Assembly (NCBI GenBank): GCA_963920765.1 | Contig: OY987250.1 | Coordinates: 1,178,001 to 1,242,000 of the forward strand | Direction of reading: 5' to 3' | DNA: 64,000 bases | Origin: Ulota crispa | Lineage: Eukaryota; Streptophyta; Bryopsida; Orthotrichales; Orthotrichaceae | Shown here: piece after piece, positions 1 through 14,453 of the stretch | How the letters are laid out: every line of letters begins with the position of its first letter | Numbering within the stretch: the stretch's first letter is position 1 | Position numbers and translations under genes: made by a program | Notes under the pieces: model-generated | What the model saw: the letters and a program-made list of their open reading frames with translations, nothing else | Told to the model about the DNA's origin: nothing | Databases searched by the model: none

Positions 1-770
1 GGGCAAGCTGAAGGAGGAAAGTAAAGGAGACAAGGCAGCTCGCGAGGCTAACATGAAGATTGCCAAGCTCATGCGTTTCATTAGGAATTCAAGCGACATG
101 GTGAACAAAGCAAAGCTCTATGACGCGGAAGTCTTGAAATAAGGGTTGCAAGTTGGGGCCAAGCTGGTTTTAGTGGTGGTGGAATACGGAATGACGATGG
201 AGGTGATGCTGCTGGAGATGAGGAGTATCCTAGCAGGTCTTAAACCCCATCAGAGTATGGGTGAAGAATCCGGGCAAATCAAAGATGCGATATCCACCCA
301 AAAGTCTTCTATCGTGTGATTGCCAAAGTCAATCACACCAAAGGAGAAGTAGGTGGTGACAACCTCGAAGTCTGGTTGTCTACCCAGCAAGATTGATTTG
401 GGTGCTGAAGAGAAGTCAATATCCATATCTCAAGATCAAAGCCAAGATCCAACTACACCAAAAGATCAGGCCTTGACTCGGGTCCCTAGTCCAATGAAGC
501 GGAAGATTATGGCCAAGTGTGCCAAGGAGTCGTTTTAACTGGACAAGAGCGATGAGACTCCAATCCAGATTGATATTTGGGATGACTCTCCTTCCAAAGC
601 AACAGCAAGTGATAGAGAGACATCAGAATCCTCAAAATGTTCGGCAAGTTTGGATGCCTCTAGTGATTTTGATCCAAAAGCATCCAAGCTTGCCAAGCAA
701 GGAACCCAAAAGATTAAAGGTAAGGCTCCTGCCAAAGGTAAAGGCGCAAGCTGAAGTCGGATGCTGCCAA
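1..770 (+). pseudogene. lysine-rich coding remnant, probably of a mobile element
   Basis: Three short open stretches in different frames read as charged, lysine- and serine-rich protein. Examples are the start of the window (KLKEESKGDKAAREAN), about 353-538, and a stretch near 540-750 ending in a Lys/Ala/Gly-rich tail. The sequence is cut by the window edge. It is followed about 200 bp later by a purine run and an LTR-like region, so it is most simply the 3' end of a decayed element's coding region. No domain is recognised. It could instead be a fragment of a host nuclear protein. Confidence 0.3.
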
Positions 771-972
771 CGCAGAAGGCAATGTCTACTTCTCAGAATA
801 GGAAGAGGACCCAGTCATTCAGTAGTAGTAACAACTGAAGTAACTAGGATAAATAGATTTAAGGGAATCAGCACTAGGAGTAAAATTGTAGTTACTTTTT
901 GGTACAGTGCATGTAGTATCCGGATCCGAGATTTTAGGATCTTAGATCCACTTTTTTTGGGATTTGGCGGCT

Positions 973-2025
973 AAGGGGGAGGATGACTATTTTTTGGTAA
1001 GAGAATGACACCTGTCATTCCCCAAACCACAGCTTTTTAGAGAGGTTCTTTTTAGTTTCCCTAGGATTAGCTATTAGAGGTATGATTGTGATTAGTGCAT
1101 CATTTCATTTTGTATCTTTGATTCTCCTAATGCAAGCCAAGTTTTTCTATCTCAATGCTTTGAATTGATCACTTGGAGTGTGGTGTATGGGAATGTAAGC
1201 ATTAGGGTGAGAAGAGAGAGAAAGGACCTCGGATCCTGTCTGATCCAATTTCTGGAGCCAATAGAGAGGTGGTTAAAACATTGTGTGTATTAAGGGGCAA
1301 TTTCTGTTTGGGTTTACAATTTGGATACTCCTATGAGGGATAGCCATTCTTAGGTTGGGTGCATCCGAATAGCAATCCCAATGCATGCTAGCTGATGGTT
1401 GAGAGGTTCCACTACCATTAGGAGTGATTGTGAGCAAAGGAGCAAGGATCCTTTAGTTATCCAGTTACCATTTTAGCAACAGAAAATATGTCCGTCAGGG
1501 TTTGACATTGTAGTATATTGGAGTTGTAGGGGTTTCCTGCATGACTTGCCTGTCTAGAATCACTTCCGGATTGGCTGTAAGGAAGAAATTGCACCCTATT
1601 GTCTTTGTGTTCTTTGTTGTTGTTTTGTTTAGTGATACTTCACTCACTATAAATTGCTAAGGGGTAGGATCTCACGTGGCCTTCCTTAATCTCCAATCAT
1701 AGTACCCTTTGATATAGAGGTTAAACTTCTATTACTGTTGGGTGTTTGACGTCCGGATTTGGAAAAGGTACAGGGATCGGCCACTCCTTCCTAGAGTCCA
1801 AAATGTTAGAGAGGAAAGGAAGGATAGTTAGGAATCTTTTCAGTTGACTAAGGATCTTCTAGTTACCTTTTCTCTTTGTGTGTGTGTTTTGTGTCTATTT
1901 GCAAATTACCTACATGATTTCTTTATCTTGTTTTGAACAACCTTAAGGATCTACAAACTAAATCTCTGTACAACAAACACAAGTCATCTACTTGGTGTTT
2001 TAAGTTTTTTTAACGCTAACAAGAG
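973..2025 (+). mobile_element. possible purine tract plus 3' LTR of a decayed element
   Basis: A purine run (AAGGGGGAGGATG, about 973-985) lies just downstream of the coding remnant, where an LTR element would have its polypurine tract. The following roughly 1 kb has no open frame. It ends near a run of T residues and AACGCTAACA at about 2010-2022. No second LTR is inside the window, so the ends cannot be fixed. This is inferred from arrangement only. Confidence 0.3.
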
Positions 2026-2569
2026 GATAAGTACTTTCTTGTGCTATTTCAAAATTCATATTGGTAATTGCTTTTGTAGGTTTTAGCACTGCCATCTTCA
2101 TTTTTGTATGGAATTCCAAACGAGTTGTGAAAAGTATATTTTCAACTATAAATTACTGGCCCCATTTGGAACGGCATTTAAAATTAGTTTTGAAAGTTAA
2201 AGATTGAGTCATAATACAAGTGACCTTCTACAATTGGTCACCACCAACCATTGCATTTGGCCAAGTTCTTTGTCCATACAAACTTCTTGAAATACTTGTT
2301 TTGTTTTTATATCATGCTAGGCCAAATATTCCTTTTAACGTTTTTGCTAGATAGGAATTAACTTCATTCTCAAACAACTAATTTTGGGCAAACTAATAAA
2401 GTATAAAATACAATAATGAATTAAAGAATAAGAAAACCTCGTTTAGCTTTATTCTAGATGTTCAAAAGGCACACTCTTAACTTTTTCAATCTTTATCTAT
2501 CCAAACATGGTTTCATCTCTTAAACATTTGTTGCAACAAACAAATGAAGTTAGGTAACAACAAACATGT
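2026..2569. other. AT-rich intergenic DNA
   Basis: No gene, inverted-repeat element or coding remnant was seen. Confidence 0.5.
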
Positions 2570-2965
2570 TGCAATACCCATCTGTGGATACCTATCTCTA
2601 AATACCTATCTGTATACACCCATCTCTAAATATCCATTTCTAAATACTCATCATTGCATGTCTATTCCTAAATACCCATCCTTGCATGCTTGTCTTTAAT
2701 ACCCATCCTTGCATATCTATCCTTGAGTACCCATCCTTGCATATCTATCCTTGAATACCCATCCTTGCATATCTATCCTTGAATACCCATCCTTGCATAC
2801 CCCATCTCTAAATACCCATCCGTGCATACCTATTCTTGAATACCCATCTTTGCTTATCCATCCTTGAATACCCATCTTTGCTTACCCATCCCTAAATACC
2901 CATCTTTGAATACCCATCCTTGCGTATACATCTCCAAACACCCATCTTTGCATATCCATCCTTAA
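2570..2965. repeat. 28-bp minisatellite built from 14-bp halves
   Basis: The stretch is a tandem array of imperfect units such as TACCCATCCTTGCA followed by TATCTATCCTTGAA. About 13-14 units of 28 bp, each two related 14-bp halves, run from the first TACCCATCTG near 2575 to about 2960. The centre (2700-2800) is most homogeneous and the edges are degenerate, the usual pattern for an ageing array. It lies just upstream of dispersed repeat R1. Confidence 0.85.
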
Positions 2966-2989
2966 CTCTTGCAATATTGTCATCTAATG

Positions 2990-3200
2990 TGTAAGGTAGA
3001 CAGATTCATACTCAACCATTTAAGGATTTGTGATACCTCAAGGTATTGTAAAATTCAAGAAAAAAATCAACAAGGTTAGCCTTTCAACAAGCTTCAACAA
3101 TTTCTCCTGGAAAGTAATTTTTGTAGAAAAAAGTATTGTAGAATATTTTATATTAAAGGGCAAAAATTGCAATTCATATGGTCCCTATTAACAACTCTAG
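2990..3200 (+). repeat. dispersed repeat R1, copy 1, left part
   Basis: This aligns with 55818-55980. Shared blocks include TACCTCAAGG, TTAGCCTTTCAACAAGC, GAAAAAAGTATT and the GGTCCCT...CAACTCTA segment. The chromovirus interrupts it at 3200. Its continuation is at 14734-14770 and, after a MITE, at 15090-15296. The family carries no coding sequence and its own ends are not certain. Confidence 0.7.
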
Positions 3201-3480
3201 GGTAAGGAAGTAAGCTCTAAGAGCACATGTTACTAAATTATGGAAATGAATTTGATGAAGAGCTAAACATGTGTCCTCTAGTTTTAGTATGCTATGCCAA
3301 GGCTAAAGTTAGCATAATTGTAGTCTTGCAGCTAATTTTAGAAGGCACTAGAGCTACTCTAATACTTCTTCTAATGCTTTTGCTTCCATGCATGGAAGGA
3401 TAAGATTAGAAGAAGTAGATGATCAAGTAGTAATCAAAGGTCACCACTGAGATCAAATTCTTGAGCACTAGGTCATCACA
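3201..3480 (-). repeat. chromovirus 3' LTR
   Basis: It aligns without gaps over 280 bp with 14454-14733. Read on the minus strand it starts TGTGATGACC, immediately after a purine-rich AAAGAAGGGC tract at about 3484-3495 that suits a polypurine tract. Confidence 0.88.
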
Positions 3481-6400
3481 TTATGCCCTTCTTTAGGTCG
3501 TGGTTGCATCGCGGCGGAAAGATGGAGGAAGTTCACTTGTCACATCACAAAAGGAAGCTAAGTAGGCTTCTCAACAATCTTATGCCTCTCTATCTTGAAA
3601 GTTTTTAGCAAGCTCCCAAGGCAATAGGACATACGCGGCCCATTTGACCTCAAGAAACTTCATACGGCCACGTCCACATCGATGCCATTTTTCCACAAGA
3701 ATTTCTTCAACATGATACTTATCTTGGTCATTGTTTTTAGTAGGCAATGGCAGCCCATTGTCTATCACTTGGTCGTGAAGGGGGTTGGTAGTAGCTAGGC
3801 AAAGCCAGCAACATAGAAAATATTGTGTGGTCCAACAGGTGTATTGAGGCGGACTGAATAATCATCAATGACTTTGGTGATTGTATACTTGGCAGCTTTC
3901 CAATCAAGTTTTTTTATTTTTGTGTCTTGTTGAAAACTGCCACCCTAGCCGGAGCTAGACTTTATTACTTGTCCAATAACGTGTAGCTTCTTGTTGATGG
4001 CGGTTAGCTTGCCTCGCTTGCTTTTGTTGTGCTTTGGCCGTGGCCGCTTGCGCCAACTCAACTATCTTACAAAGCTTATTCACTATTGCTTCAGCTTTAG
4101 CTCGTTCAATTTTAATTTGACCGCTCATTTGGTCGTTTAGTCCATGGAGAATCTTGAGCTAAATAGGGTCAATGTGATAACCATGTTGTAAAAAGAACAA
4201 TGAGCTAATTCCTATTGATGCCAAATCTTGTCCCCATATTGCTATTTTTGCCATTGGGCACAAGGTTGACTAATCTTTTTGGCTACAATCAATGTATGGC
4301 CACAAGTAGGATTCAATTATGCTATTCATTTTCTCCGTTGATCCATCAGTCTGAGGATGGAACGTTGTGGACAGCCGTTGATTCATCTTTAAGATTTCAC
4401 ATAATTGTCCCCACATGGCGCTTAGGAATTGAGTACCCTGATTGAAAACTATGGCATCAGGTATCTACTGATGTGCTACTACATGTGTGATAGGAGCCCA
4501 AGCAACAGTGCAAATGTCCATAATTGATAAGGGAATCAGTGCATTGTCCTTGCTCAAACACTTGGTAACCACCAATAAATTAGTAATTCTGTTGCTTTCT
4601 AGGAGTCCCTCAATAAAATCTATAGATAACTCTTTTCATATACGCTTTGGCATTACCATTGGTTTCAAGAACCCATGTAATCCATAATGCCCGGTTTAGG
4701 TTGTTGGCAAGCAACTAATTTGTGCAAATAATTGCAAACATCTGGTAACAACCTTGGCTAAAAGTAATCTCTTATCAATAACTTAAACGTTACCTGACGG
4801 CTTGGATGGCCAGTTGCTAACGATGTGTGGATTTTGTGTATGAGCTTGATTTGTAGAGGTCTAGCATTTGGAATTCATACGCGGCCACAGTAATGCAAGA
4901 TTCCATCAGTATCCAACAAACATTTGGTGATAGAGACTTTGATTTCCAAGTGATCTGAGAAGTGTTGTTTGCCATTTCAAACGCTCTTGATTACCTCTTG
5001 CTATCCGTGATCTTGCAAGTCAACATTTTTTCATATAAGCTCAATTTTGTGCTTGGCTTTGCCAATGATGGTGTTTGGGCTTTGATCTTGGTCATTGTCT
5101 GCTGCTACTCCCATCTTTTGATCTCCACTAGATATAACAATCGGTTAGGCTCTTCATATGGCAATAGTGATGATTGAAGACTCATTGTCGTCATCTGGTT
5201 TGGTATTTGGTACCCTATTCGGCTTCAAGAGCCGCATGTATCGGTGGTGAAGGCGTGGGTCATTTTCACCATCAGGCTTGATTTTGTTCTTGTCATGATA
5301 ATGTGTTCGCCTGTCCGTTGCACTTTCAAGGCCGGTATAAAATCTCAAGATTGTAATGGCCTAATGTCTGTGACCACCAAATTTGTCTTTTATACAACAT
5401 ATGAGGTTGCATAAAGTACTCCAAGTTTTTATGATCAGTCACAACAATACACTTCTTCACTAATCACAATTCTGCATTCCATTCCTAAAGACAATGTATA
5501 ATTGCTAACAACTCTATGTTGTGTATTTTGTACTTACAGTCGTGAGGATTATTTTTCTTCAATAAATAAGCAAATTGGCGTAGAACACTTGTGTGGTTGC
5601 ACTATGATAGCGTTCTGCAAATAACATACCCAAACGAGTCTAATTCTAGCACTGTCTCTTTATCCAAGTTAAATTACATCAACATAGTTACAATAATGAA
5701 CATCTTCTTAAGTTGTTCAAAGGCCACCTATTCAATTTCAGTCCGTCTCCAACTTACATTCCCTATTAGGTATGTTAAAGGGATTGCAATGTTGGAAAAA
5801 TGTCGTATAAACTGTCTATAATAGTTTGCAAATCCAATGAAGCTCCAAACTCCTCGCATTGCAGGAGGAGCTTGGCAATTTTCAATAACCTTGACCTTCT
5901 CAGGATCCATCTTTACTCCTTTGCAAGCTTAAAAAATAAACTCTAAATATTTTATTGATTTGATCTCAAACTCATACTTCTTGGTATATCCAAATATAAC
6001 CTAGCTTCTTGCAGCTTTCCTAGCACCTTATCCACCTTCGTACAATGATCATGAAGAGACCCACAGGAGTAAATAAGAACATTGTCAAGAGAAGCAAAAC
6101 AAAATTCATCTACATATCATTGCAAGGTCCAATTGATGCAATATTGAAAGGTACTAGGAGAAATTGCCATGCCAAAAGGAATCATTAACCACTCATATAA
6201 CCTAAAATAAGTGCAAAATGCTATTTTCCATTCAATTATCTTTGCAACCCAAATTTTGTTAAAAGCGGTGGTGACATCAAGCTTTGTAAACCAGCAAGCC
6301 TTGCTTATTTGTGTTAGTATCTTGTACATAGGTGATTTTAAGATATTGATCCTTCTTTGTAATGATGTTCAAGGCTCAAAAGTTAACACAAAATTGCAAT

Positions 6401-6522
6401 CCAATACAAGGTTTTTTGACAAATAAAAGAGGCGCAGTAGCTAATGAATGACTTACATGTATAAATCTTTTGGCCAAAAATGACGTGAGCTTCCAACAAA
6501 GCACTAACAATTCCCCTCTTAA

Positions 6523-9500
6523 TGTTAGGGACTGGCTTAGAGCTAGAACGATAGAGAGCAAACATAAAAACAAGACCAAGATGTAAGGATGTATAAAAAG
6601 AGAGATCCAAAAATGTATTCCACGGAGTAAAAGTATGAGATAGGAATAAAGCAAAAAACCAAGGCTTGAAAACCAAAGACTAAGGTAGCAATTTGAGTTG
6701 TTGAGACTAAAGAATCTTTTAGTCTTGATTTTAATTATACTCAAGGATTGAAGCTTGGTTGTCAAGTTTGGAAACTTCTTGAAAAGCATCTTCAAGCTTA
6801 GAAGGTGCTCAAGATTCTTCTACCAAGTAGAAAGCTTCTTAAAAAACTTCCAATACTCTAAAATCTTCTAGAAACTTCTACCTTCTAGAACCTTCAAAGA
6901 TATTCTAGTATATTTTAGATCTTGATTATAGATAATCTGTTCATGTTTGTAATTTTACCTCCTTTTCTAGCTTTGAGATTCTTTGAGGAGTTCATGTCAT
7001 TGTTGTTCTTGATTTTGTTGATTGCTGACAATGAAATTCTTGAATCTTGAACGGCGCATTGGTGATGTTTGAAGCTAATTTCTATGTACGCTTGCTAATT
7101 AGATAGTTACGCCACTGCACAAAGTATTTGACTTAATCTTGCTAAATCCTTAAATCTAGAATTTTCTTAACTTCATACTTTTGGACGCTATTCATTACAA
7201 CTGAAGGTAGTGAGGATTGAACTCTTTTAGGAAAAATAGATTTTTGATAAGTTTTTAAGAGCAAAACATAAAAGACTAGATATACCTTTATGGATGCTAG
7301 AAAGTGTAGTCAACACGCAACAATATTGACTTGTTTGTCAATGCTAAACAGTTTAATCTGATAGTAATTAAATTTCTTACTTAGACAAGTCGTCTTGATG
7401 TTTTATTGTAGCAGTCACATTTGATTGCTTATTCAAAACTTAGGTTGTTTTTTTCTTCTTACATTGACAGAATCTTTATAACTCACTTCAGCTTTTTCTA
7501 AACAAGCTTCCATGGTCGTATGCAAATTCTTTTAACTGCGTTGCCAAACCTTTTGTTGCAAGATTTTCCCCTCTTTAAGCTGGAAGCATATCAATTCTTG
7601 GATGATGTTCATAATTGACATAAAATAGAGTCTCTTGAGTCAATGCATGTTTGTTGTTGTTATATACAAACTCTACAAATGGTAATAAAGATATCCAATT
7701 ATCTTGTTGATAGTTTATGATATACCGCAAATATTGTTCTAAGATTTGATTCATTTGTTTTGTTTATCTATTAATTTGAAGGTGAAATGCAAAAGAAAGC
7801 TTAATTTTTACTTACAAAACTTTAAACAACAATTAACAAAATTTGGAAATGAACTGCAATCTTTGTCCAATACAACATTTTTAGGTAAACCATGATATCT
7901 ATAGATATTGTCTGTAAAGAAGTTAGCATTTCTTCTCTTGTGATTGTCAACTTATATGGACAAAATATATTATTTTTTAAAATTGATTGACTATCACGCA
8001 AATAGAGTCACATTCAGTTGAAATTAGTAAGTTCGTGATAAATTTCATAAAAACAGATCTTCATGGTTGCTTTGGAATTGGTAATGGTTGTAGCAATCTA
8101 TACGATCAATGTCAAAGGTTTTTTGAACACAAATATGTATTGCAAGTCAATACAAACCTCTTAGATGGTCTTTAACATTTGAAGCCACCAAAAATCTCAA
8201 AAAATTAATTCCTAGTATCTTGTTGAAATCAAAATGTTTAACAACTAAAAAGCCATGCCATATTTGCATGATTTGAAAGCATAGTGGTTCATTGTGAATG
8301 TATAAGCATTTTTTAAAGTAGAAAAATTAATCTTTAATTTTGAACTTGCTAAAATCTTTTGTGACATTGCTAAGGTAGTGCTTGATATAAAACGCCAAAT
8401 AATCTGTAACCGAGGCTATTTAGATTTTTTTTTAAGTTCAAAAATCTATTAAAAATGATATTTGAGTTGTTTGTAAATGAAGGCACTTTAACTTCAAAAA
8501 TGTTGTTTATTATTGATTATATTTTGCTTTCCTTTCTTTAGGCATAAAATTGGATCTTTTAGATAAGGCATTAAACAATCTTTGTTGCTTTCCAGGTTAA
8601 TGCATGATGTCAAAATCAAATTTAAATAATGATATATTTCAATGAACTTGACAATAATTCAAGACACAAGTAGACAAAAAAGATTCAAAAGTTTTGTAAT
8701 CAATGTATATTGTCATCTAATGTGCAACGTTTTTTAATAAATGACACCGTTCTTAGAAATTATCTATAATAGCAAGTAATTTTTTATTTTTTATTTTATA
8801 ATTAATCTCTGTAGTACATAATTTTTTTAAATAAAAAGCAATTGAATAAAGATTTTTATTTTTTCTTTGTAGCAATAATATTGCATTCAAAGTAAAATCT
8901 GAAGCATACATCCCCAAAAAGAAAAGCTTGAAAAAATCCATATGTACCAATATTAAAGCTATAGTAAAGGTATTTTTCAATATTTGAAAAGCTTTGTCTA
9001 CTTTTTTGCTTCAGTCTCATTTATTTTTGTTTGTAAACTATGTAGATGAAGTGATAATTTGAAAGTAGTTCTTAATGAAAATTTGATAAAAGTTTGCAAA
9101 TACAAAAAAATATTAGACATCCCACTCTATCTTTGGTGTTTTTTAATCTACTACAGCTTGAATCTTCTTTGAATTCATCAATATATCATCATTTGAAACA
9201 ATATAATTAAAAAATTCAGTTTGAGTAGTGTGGAAAGCACATTTTTCAAGCTTTGCATACAACCCAGCTTTGCAAAACTTTTCAAGTTTCAATTTCATAT
9301 GTTTTTTGTGTTGTTTTACATCCTATGAGTATATCAAAATTTTGTCTAGATAATAACAAAATTGTCTAGAAATTTTTGGGATATATCATTCGTCAAATGT
9401 TAAAAGATAGCCACTGCATTTGTAAGTCCAAATAGCATAACAACATATTTGAAATGACCATACTTTGTTTAAAAAGCCGTCTTCTTTTAGTATTATTATT

Positions 9501-12335
9501 TTATTTGTATTAGTTTGTACGCTTTTCTTAAATCAATCTTGATATAAACCTTCGCTTGTCTAATTTGATTAAGAAGTTTGCTAATTAGAAATAATAGATA
9601 ACGTTTTTTGACCATTACTTTTTAAAGCCGCAATAATCTACCTACAGTTGCAAAAATACATCTTATTTTTTCATAAATAGTATAGGCGTACCTACTGGAG
9701 ACTTAGAATGTTTAATGAAATGTTTTGCTAAATTTTTGTCCATGTATTCTTTTAAAGCAACAAGCTCATTTTGTAATACATTGTAAATAAATCCAAAAAG
9801 TTGTTGAGTGTCTTGTTTAAGGTTGCTTGCACAATCATCCAATCATTGCTTAGATAATGCATCTATTGTTTTTTTTTCACAAACACCATAGTGTTCTTTG
9901 TACTTTTTCAGAAATGTTATTTTCTTGGTGATTTGTTTAAACTTTGGAATTGCAAAGGCCACAAATACATCACTTTCTTCAGCAGCTTATACAAATACTT
10001 GAGCTTTAATATATAAAGATTTTGAATTTTTTAAGTAAAAATGGTTTTCATGTGTGATTACTGATTTTTCTGCCAAAGATTTTTCAAGAAAAAACATAAT
10101 ATTACCATTTGTCCAATTGATTTGAAAATTACATTTTTCAAGCCAAGAAAGTTTTAAAATCACAAGACTCAACAGACAACAAGTAACATTGTAAATTCTT
10201 TCACTATTATGGTTTTCAATAGCCGTTTGCAAAAGAACTATTTCATAAGTAACAATGCCAAAAAACACTGGTTGTCTATCAATAATTTCAACGTGAATGG
10301 CTTACAATTTTTGGGCTAGGGAAATTTTATGAAGTTTTATGAATAATTCATTTGATAAAATATGCTGAGATGTCTAAATTAATTAATGCACAAGTTTTAA
10401 TATTTTTTGGGTCTAAATATATTATTAATGTAAAATAAATAATAGAGTTTGCAAAGAATACAAGATCTATAGATGCTAACAACATTATAGAATTCAATTG
10501 CACGATCTTTATTGTGGTTGGATTTTGTTGTATTTTTGTTGATTATTGGTATTCTGAAGCTATAATGTGCATTGTTGTTTTTTAAAGCAATCGCAAATTT
10601 TGTGTTTTTTTTTTTGCAAAAAATACACAATTCATTTTTGCACCAATGTTTTTTAGTTTATTTGATAAGGGGTTTAAAACAAATTGCATTAATTCAATGT
10701 CTTTAGCTTCAAATAGCTTGGCCCTGCTTGTAGTTGAAGACCTAGCCAAGTAACCAGCATATGGTTGTGGTGTTGTTCATATTTGCTTATCTTATTATCA
10801 TTCAAATAGTTAATTGTCGCATTTAACAGTTTGGCTAATTGCTTTGTTTGTTGTAGTGGGATTTGGAAGTCAAAGTAATAAATCTTATACCTTGTTTATA
10901 AACCAAAATAGAATTGGCTTATTAGAGTTTGTTTGTTTTTGTAGATATTGAATGCTAATTGACAAAAGTGGAAAACATATACTAATGCTAAACGCCTATT
11001 TTGTTGTAAATTCCAAATTTTAGTTGTTGCAAAATGGATTTTGTCATGTTTTTCAAATGCTTCTCTAAAAACATTTAAAAAACACTTCAAAGCTATTAAG
11101 CATGGCAAAGTTCTTTTCAAAAAGCAGTGCAAACTAAGAAAGTGCTTGCCTAGATAGCAAGGTTCCTACTAATTCAATACAAGCTATGTTTGTTAAATAC
11201 CATTATGGTTGAAGAAGTATGACAAATTATACCTAATTGACAAAATCACAAAACTTGAAACAGGTGCTGATAAATTTCTCTAAAAGACTGACCTTAACTT
11301 TTTTGTTTTTGCTAAAATTTGAAGCTTGTAATATAGAATAAAAAAGATTGTAGGCTTGTGTAGCCGATGCAGGTATTGCAACATAATTTTGATCTATTGT
11401 ATGTAACAGTCTTGTTTCAAGGTCAAAGAATTTTGAGTTAAATTCTATGTTCCGTTTGAATATCTGCCTGTACACAATGCTCATGGCCAAAATGGCTGAT
11501 ATGATAGCGTCTAGCTTTGAATTGTTCATAATGCCATTGTTTTCTCCCGCCATAGTAATAACTAGTAAAATATGTATATAAAACAATGTGATCACCAATA
11601 ATTAGAATAATGAAAGGAATAAGTTACGCAAATTGTTTCATAAATCTAGTTTTGTTAAATCAACATATGATCAAATCTTTGAGCTCTTCTTCTTGTCTAC
11701 TATTAATACAGATGTCAAGATTGAAATTGAACTTTTAGACAAGTGGTCTATTCAAGTCCATAAATTTTTGTAATGGAAAAATCTAAAACAAAAATAAGCA
11801 ACACCATCAACTTAGAAGTGGGTAATCGGCAACCTCCAAAATACCTTGCAGTTTTTAAATAAAGAGGTAATCCACACTAAACTCAAAAACAAAAGATTTT
11901 GATGATATTGAAGCAATCTCAACAAACTGTTAGGGATGGACTTAGAGCATGAATAATAAAGACAAAACATAGATACAAAACCATAATGCAGAGATTTATT
12001 AGAATAGAAATCCAAAAATGTATTCTACGGAGTAGCGATACAAGACAAGACAACAAAAAGTCAAGGCTTGAAAGCCAAAATTTAAGGCGGCAAGATGTTG
12101 TTAAGATTAAAGAATTCTTCAATCTCAACTCTATTTATATTCAAAGATAGAAGCTTGGCTGTCAAACCTAGAAAGCTTTTTGAGAGGCTTCTTCAAGTTT
12201 GGAAGTTTCTTGAGAAGTTTTCTTGAACTTGGAAGGTGGTTGAGGTTCTTCTACCAAGTAGTAAGCTTCTTGAGAAGCTTTCAATCTAGTATGTTCTAGG
12301 TTTTGGTCATGACTAGTCTACTTATTTCCATGACA
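6523..12335 (-). mobile_element. second Ty3/gypsy element nested in the chromovirus
   Basis: The LTRs at about 6523-6945 and 11929-12335 both begin TGTTAGGG on the plus strand. They are flanked by CTTAA (6518-6522) and CTTGA (12336-12340), a near-perfect 5-bp duplication. A purine tract (AAAAGGAGG on the minus strand, about 6968-6976) abuts the 3' LTR. Minus-strand content runs from a gag start near 11560, through a retrotransposon-gag capsid segment near 11130-10900 and a protease region near 10270-9990, to reverse transcriptase/RNase H near 9750-8750 (AFY-KKL and NKKLLAIIDNF blocks) and a decayed integrase region below 8500. The gag type resembles Tcn1/sushi-like elements of fungi and non-seed plants; this is recalled, not searched. 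It is heavily broken, with many breaks. Confidence 0.82.
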
Positions 12336-14453
12336 CTTGACATGTTGTAAAGAAGGCCCCAAAAAAGGTCAACTTCTTTTTTGTCTTCCATCTCTACGCT
12401 AATTTTATGATCAATTCTTGGTCCTTGCAGCAATGGAAGCTCACTAGCTTTGGAAAGGTCAAATAATGCTAGACAATGCTAGTATTGCTCTAGGAGTTGC
12501 TCCTTAGGATTGAGTAGCTTTTTTAGAGCAAGTACCTTTTCATTATTGGCCATAAAGACTGTAAAAACCTTCACTGATCTAACTTGGCTCTTTTATAAAT
12601 ATTTGAGAAAGGCTGAGGCGTTCATTTCTTGTAACCAAAGACCCAATTTCTTGGTGTTGTTCCAAGCTGAGTAGCTACCAGCAAGCAAGCTGCCTTCCTA
12701 GTTCCTCACCCTAATTTTGGAGTTGTGTATGTATGACAACTTCTTTGCTAGAGCAATTTGGACGTCATTCCTATTCATCTATCTTTTCTCAAGAATTAAA
12801 TCATAGTCCATGGTGTTCCAAAATACTATGCAAACTCAAATTCCTTATGCTAGTTAGTATTGTACTAAAATTTTGTAACCTGTTGCACTAAAATACCTTT
12901 TCTATCAATCTCCTAAATGAATTGAGGTGGAATATCAAGGCACTCAAGCTTAGCTTTCCTAGCAAAACAAAAATTCACAAGAAAATAGCATAAACATCCA
13001 CTATCAATAAGTGCATCAACAATGTCTGTTTAGTTAATTATTGTATGTACCAAGACAAATGGTATAATCATAAATTGCTTTTTAAATCCTTCCCATTCTA
13101 CTTTAGTTAAGACATGATAATACTTCTACTTGTGACTATGAGTAGAAGCTAATCAATTTTTTGACCCAAATCCTAACTGACTTTCAACCTTTGGTGTGAG
13201 TTTTGCTTGCATTGTTGCTAGTTTGGCTTGTGCTTGATTGACTAGAACGTGCTCTTTAGAATGCCGTTTGTTGGAAGTTGGCCGTGCTAGTCAATAGAAA
13301 CATGCATTCATATAATGATTTGTTGCACTGCACCTAAGGCAACGCCTTTCCTTCTTTTATTTTTCAATCTTCCCAATTCACCCACTTTGCGCGTTTGGTC
13401 TATCCTCTATGAGTTGTTGCTAAGTCTACCCATGTCGGCTTCTAATCCATTAGATTCCCACCAATGACAATTGCTAGAGCGATTAAGGAGCTACTATGGC
13501 CTCTCCCCGTTGTTTGCAAGCCAGGGCCAAAACGTGCTTTGAAAATGCAGACATTTTCATTCACAAATCTCTCAAATGACAAATCCTAAGAAAAGAAAAC
13601 AATAGATTTTTGTAACTTGACATGCCGACCTTGGGTAAGTATTGCCTTTTTCATGGAGCTATCCAATTCTGCTATTGCCAACAATAATTGCTTGTTAAAG
13701 TCCACATAGAAGTTCTTCACTATACGCTTTCCTTGCTTCTTTCCTTATAGTTTGTCTAGAGCACTCTCACGTTGGTGAGAGTCTTCATATTGATTGTTTA
13801 GGAACCCCCAAAATCTCTTAGCATTGGCAAATACCTCCATATCCAACCAAGGTTGTATTACTAATGCAGCATTTTTTGTAAGGCAGGAAAATATGTATCC
13901 AACCATCAATCTTTCTATGATATACTAATCAGCGTCATACTCTATCTTGTCTGCCATTTGCTAGCGGAAGAGAGGATAAAATGCACATTTTCCTTCAAAT
14001 CTCACAAGATCAAGAAATTTGAGCCATCTGGCATTTTGATGTGCTAGTGGTGCGAGTACAGGTGCTGCTATAGCTTGTTGCTGCTTCAACGCCACTAGTT
14101 TGCTCCTTAATTGTTCTAACTCCAACTTTTATTGGAGTTGCTGCATATTCAGCCAATTGCTTTGGACACTTGGGTCGTGGATGGAGTCTTCCAATTCTTG
14201 GACAATACTCAAGAGCTCATCTTTTCATCTATTCACTATCTCAGTAGCTATTGCCTGTAATACACTCATTGATTCTTCATCCGATAGGCTTTGCCATTGC
14301 AAGTGTCCTTGTAACTCCACTTCTACAAATCCCTCAAAATTACCGCCAACCAATAGGTGATTGGCTCTTTGAGCCAAGTTCACCACAAATTGCTGTTGCT
14401 TATGCATAACGTCAATGCTCAACAATTTGTGAGTAAAGATGATTAGGTTTAAA

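Noticed and set aside
2575-2965. CRISPR-like array
   Set aside because: Units run directly into one another with no unique spacers, and the context is a plant genome. It is a minisatellite.
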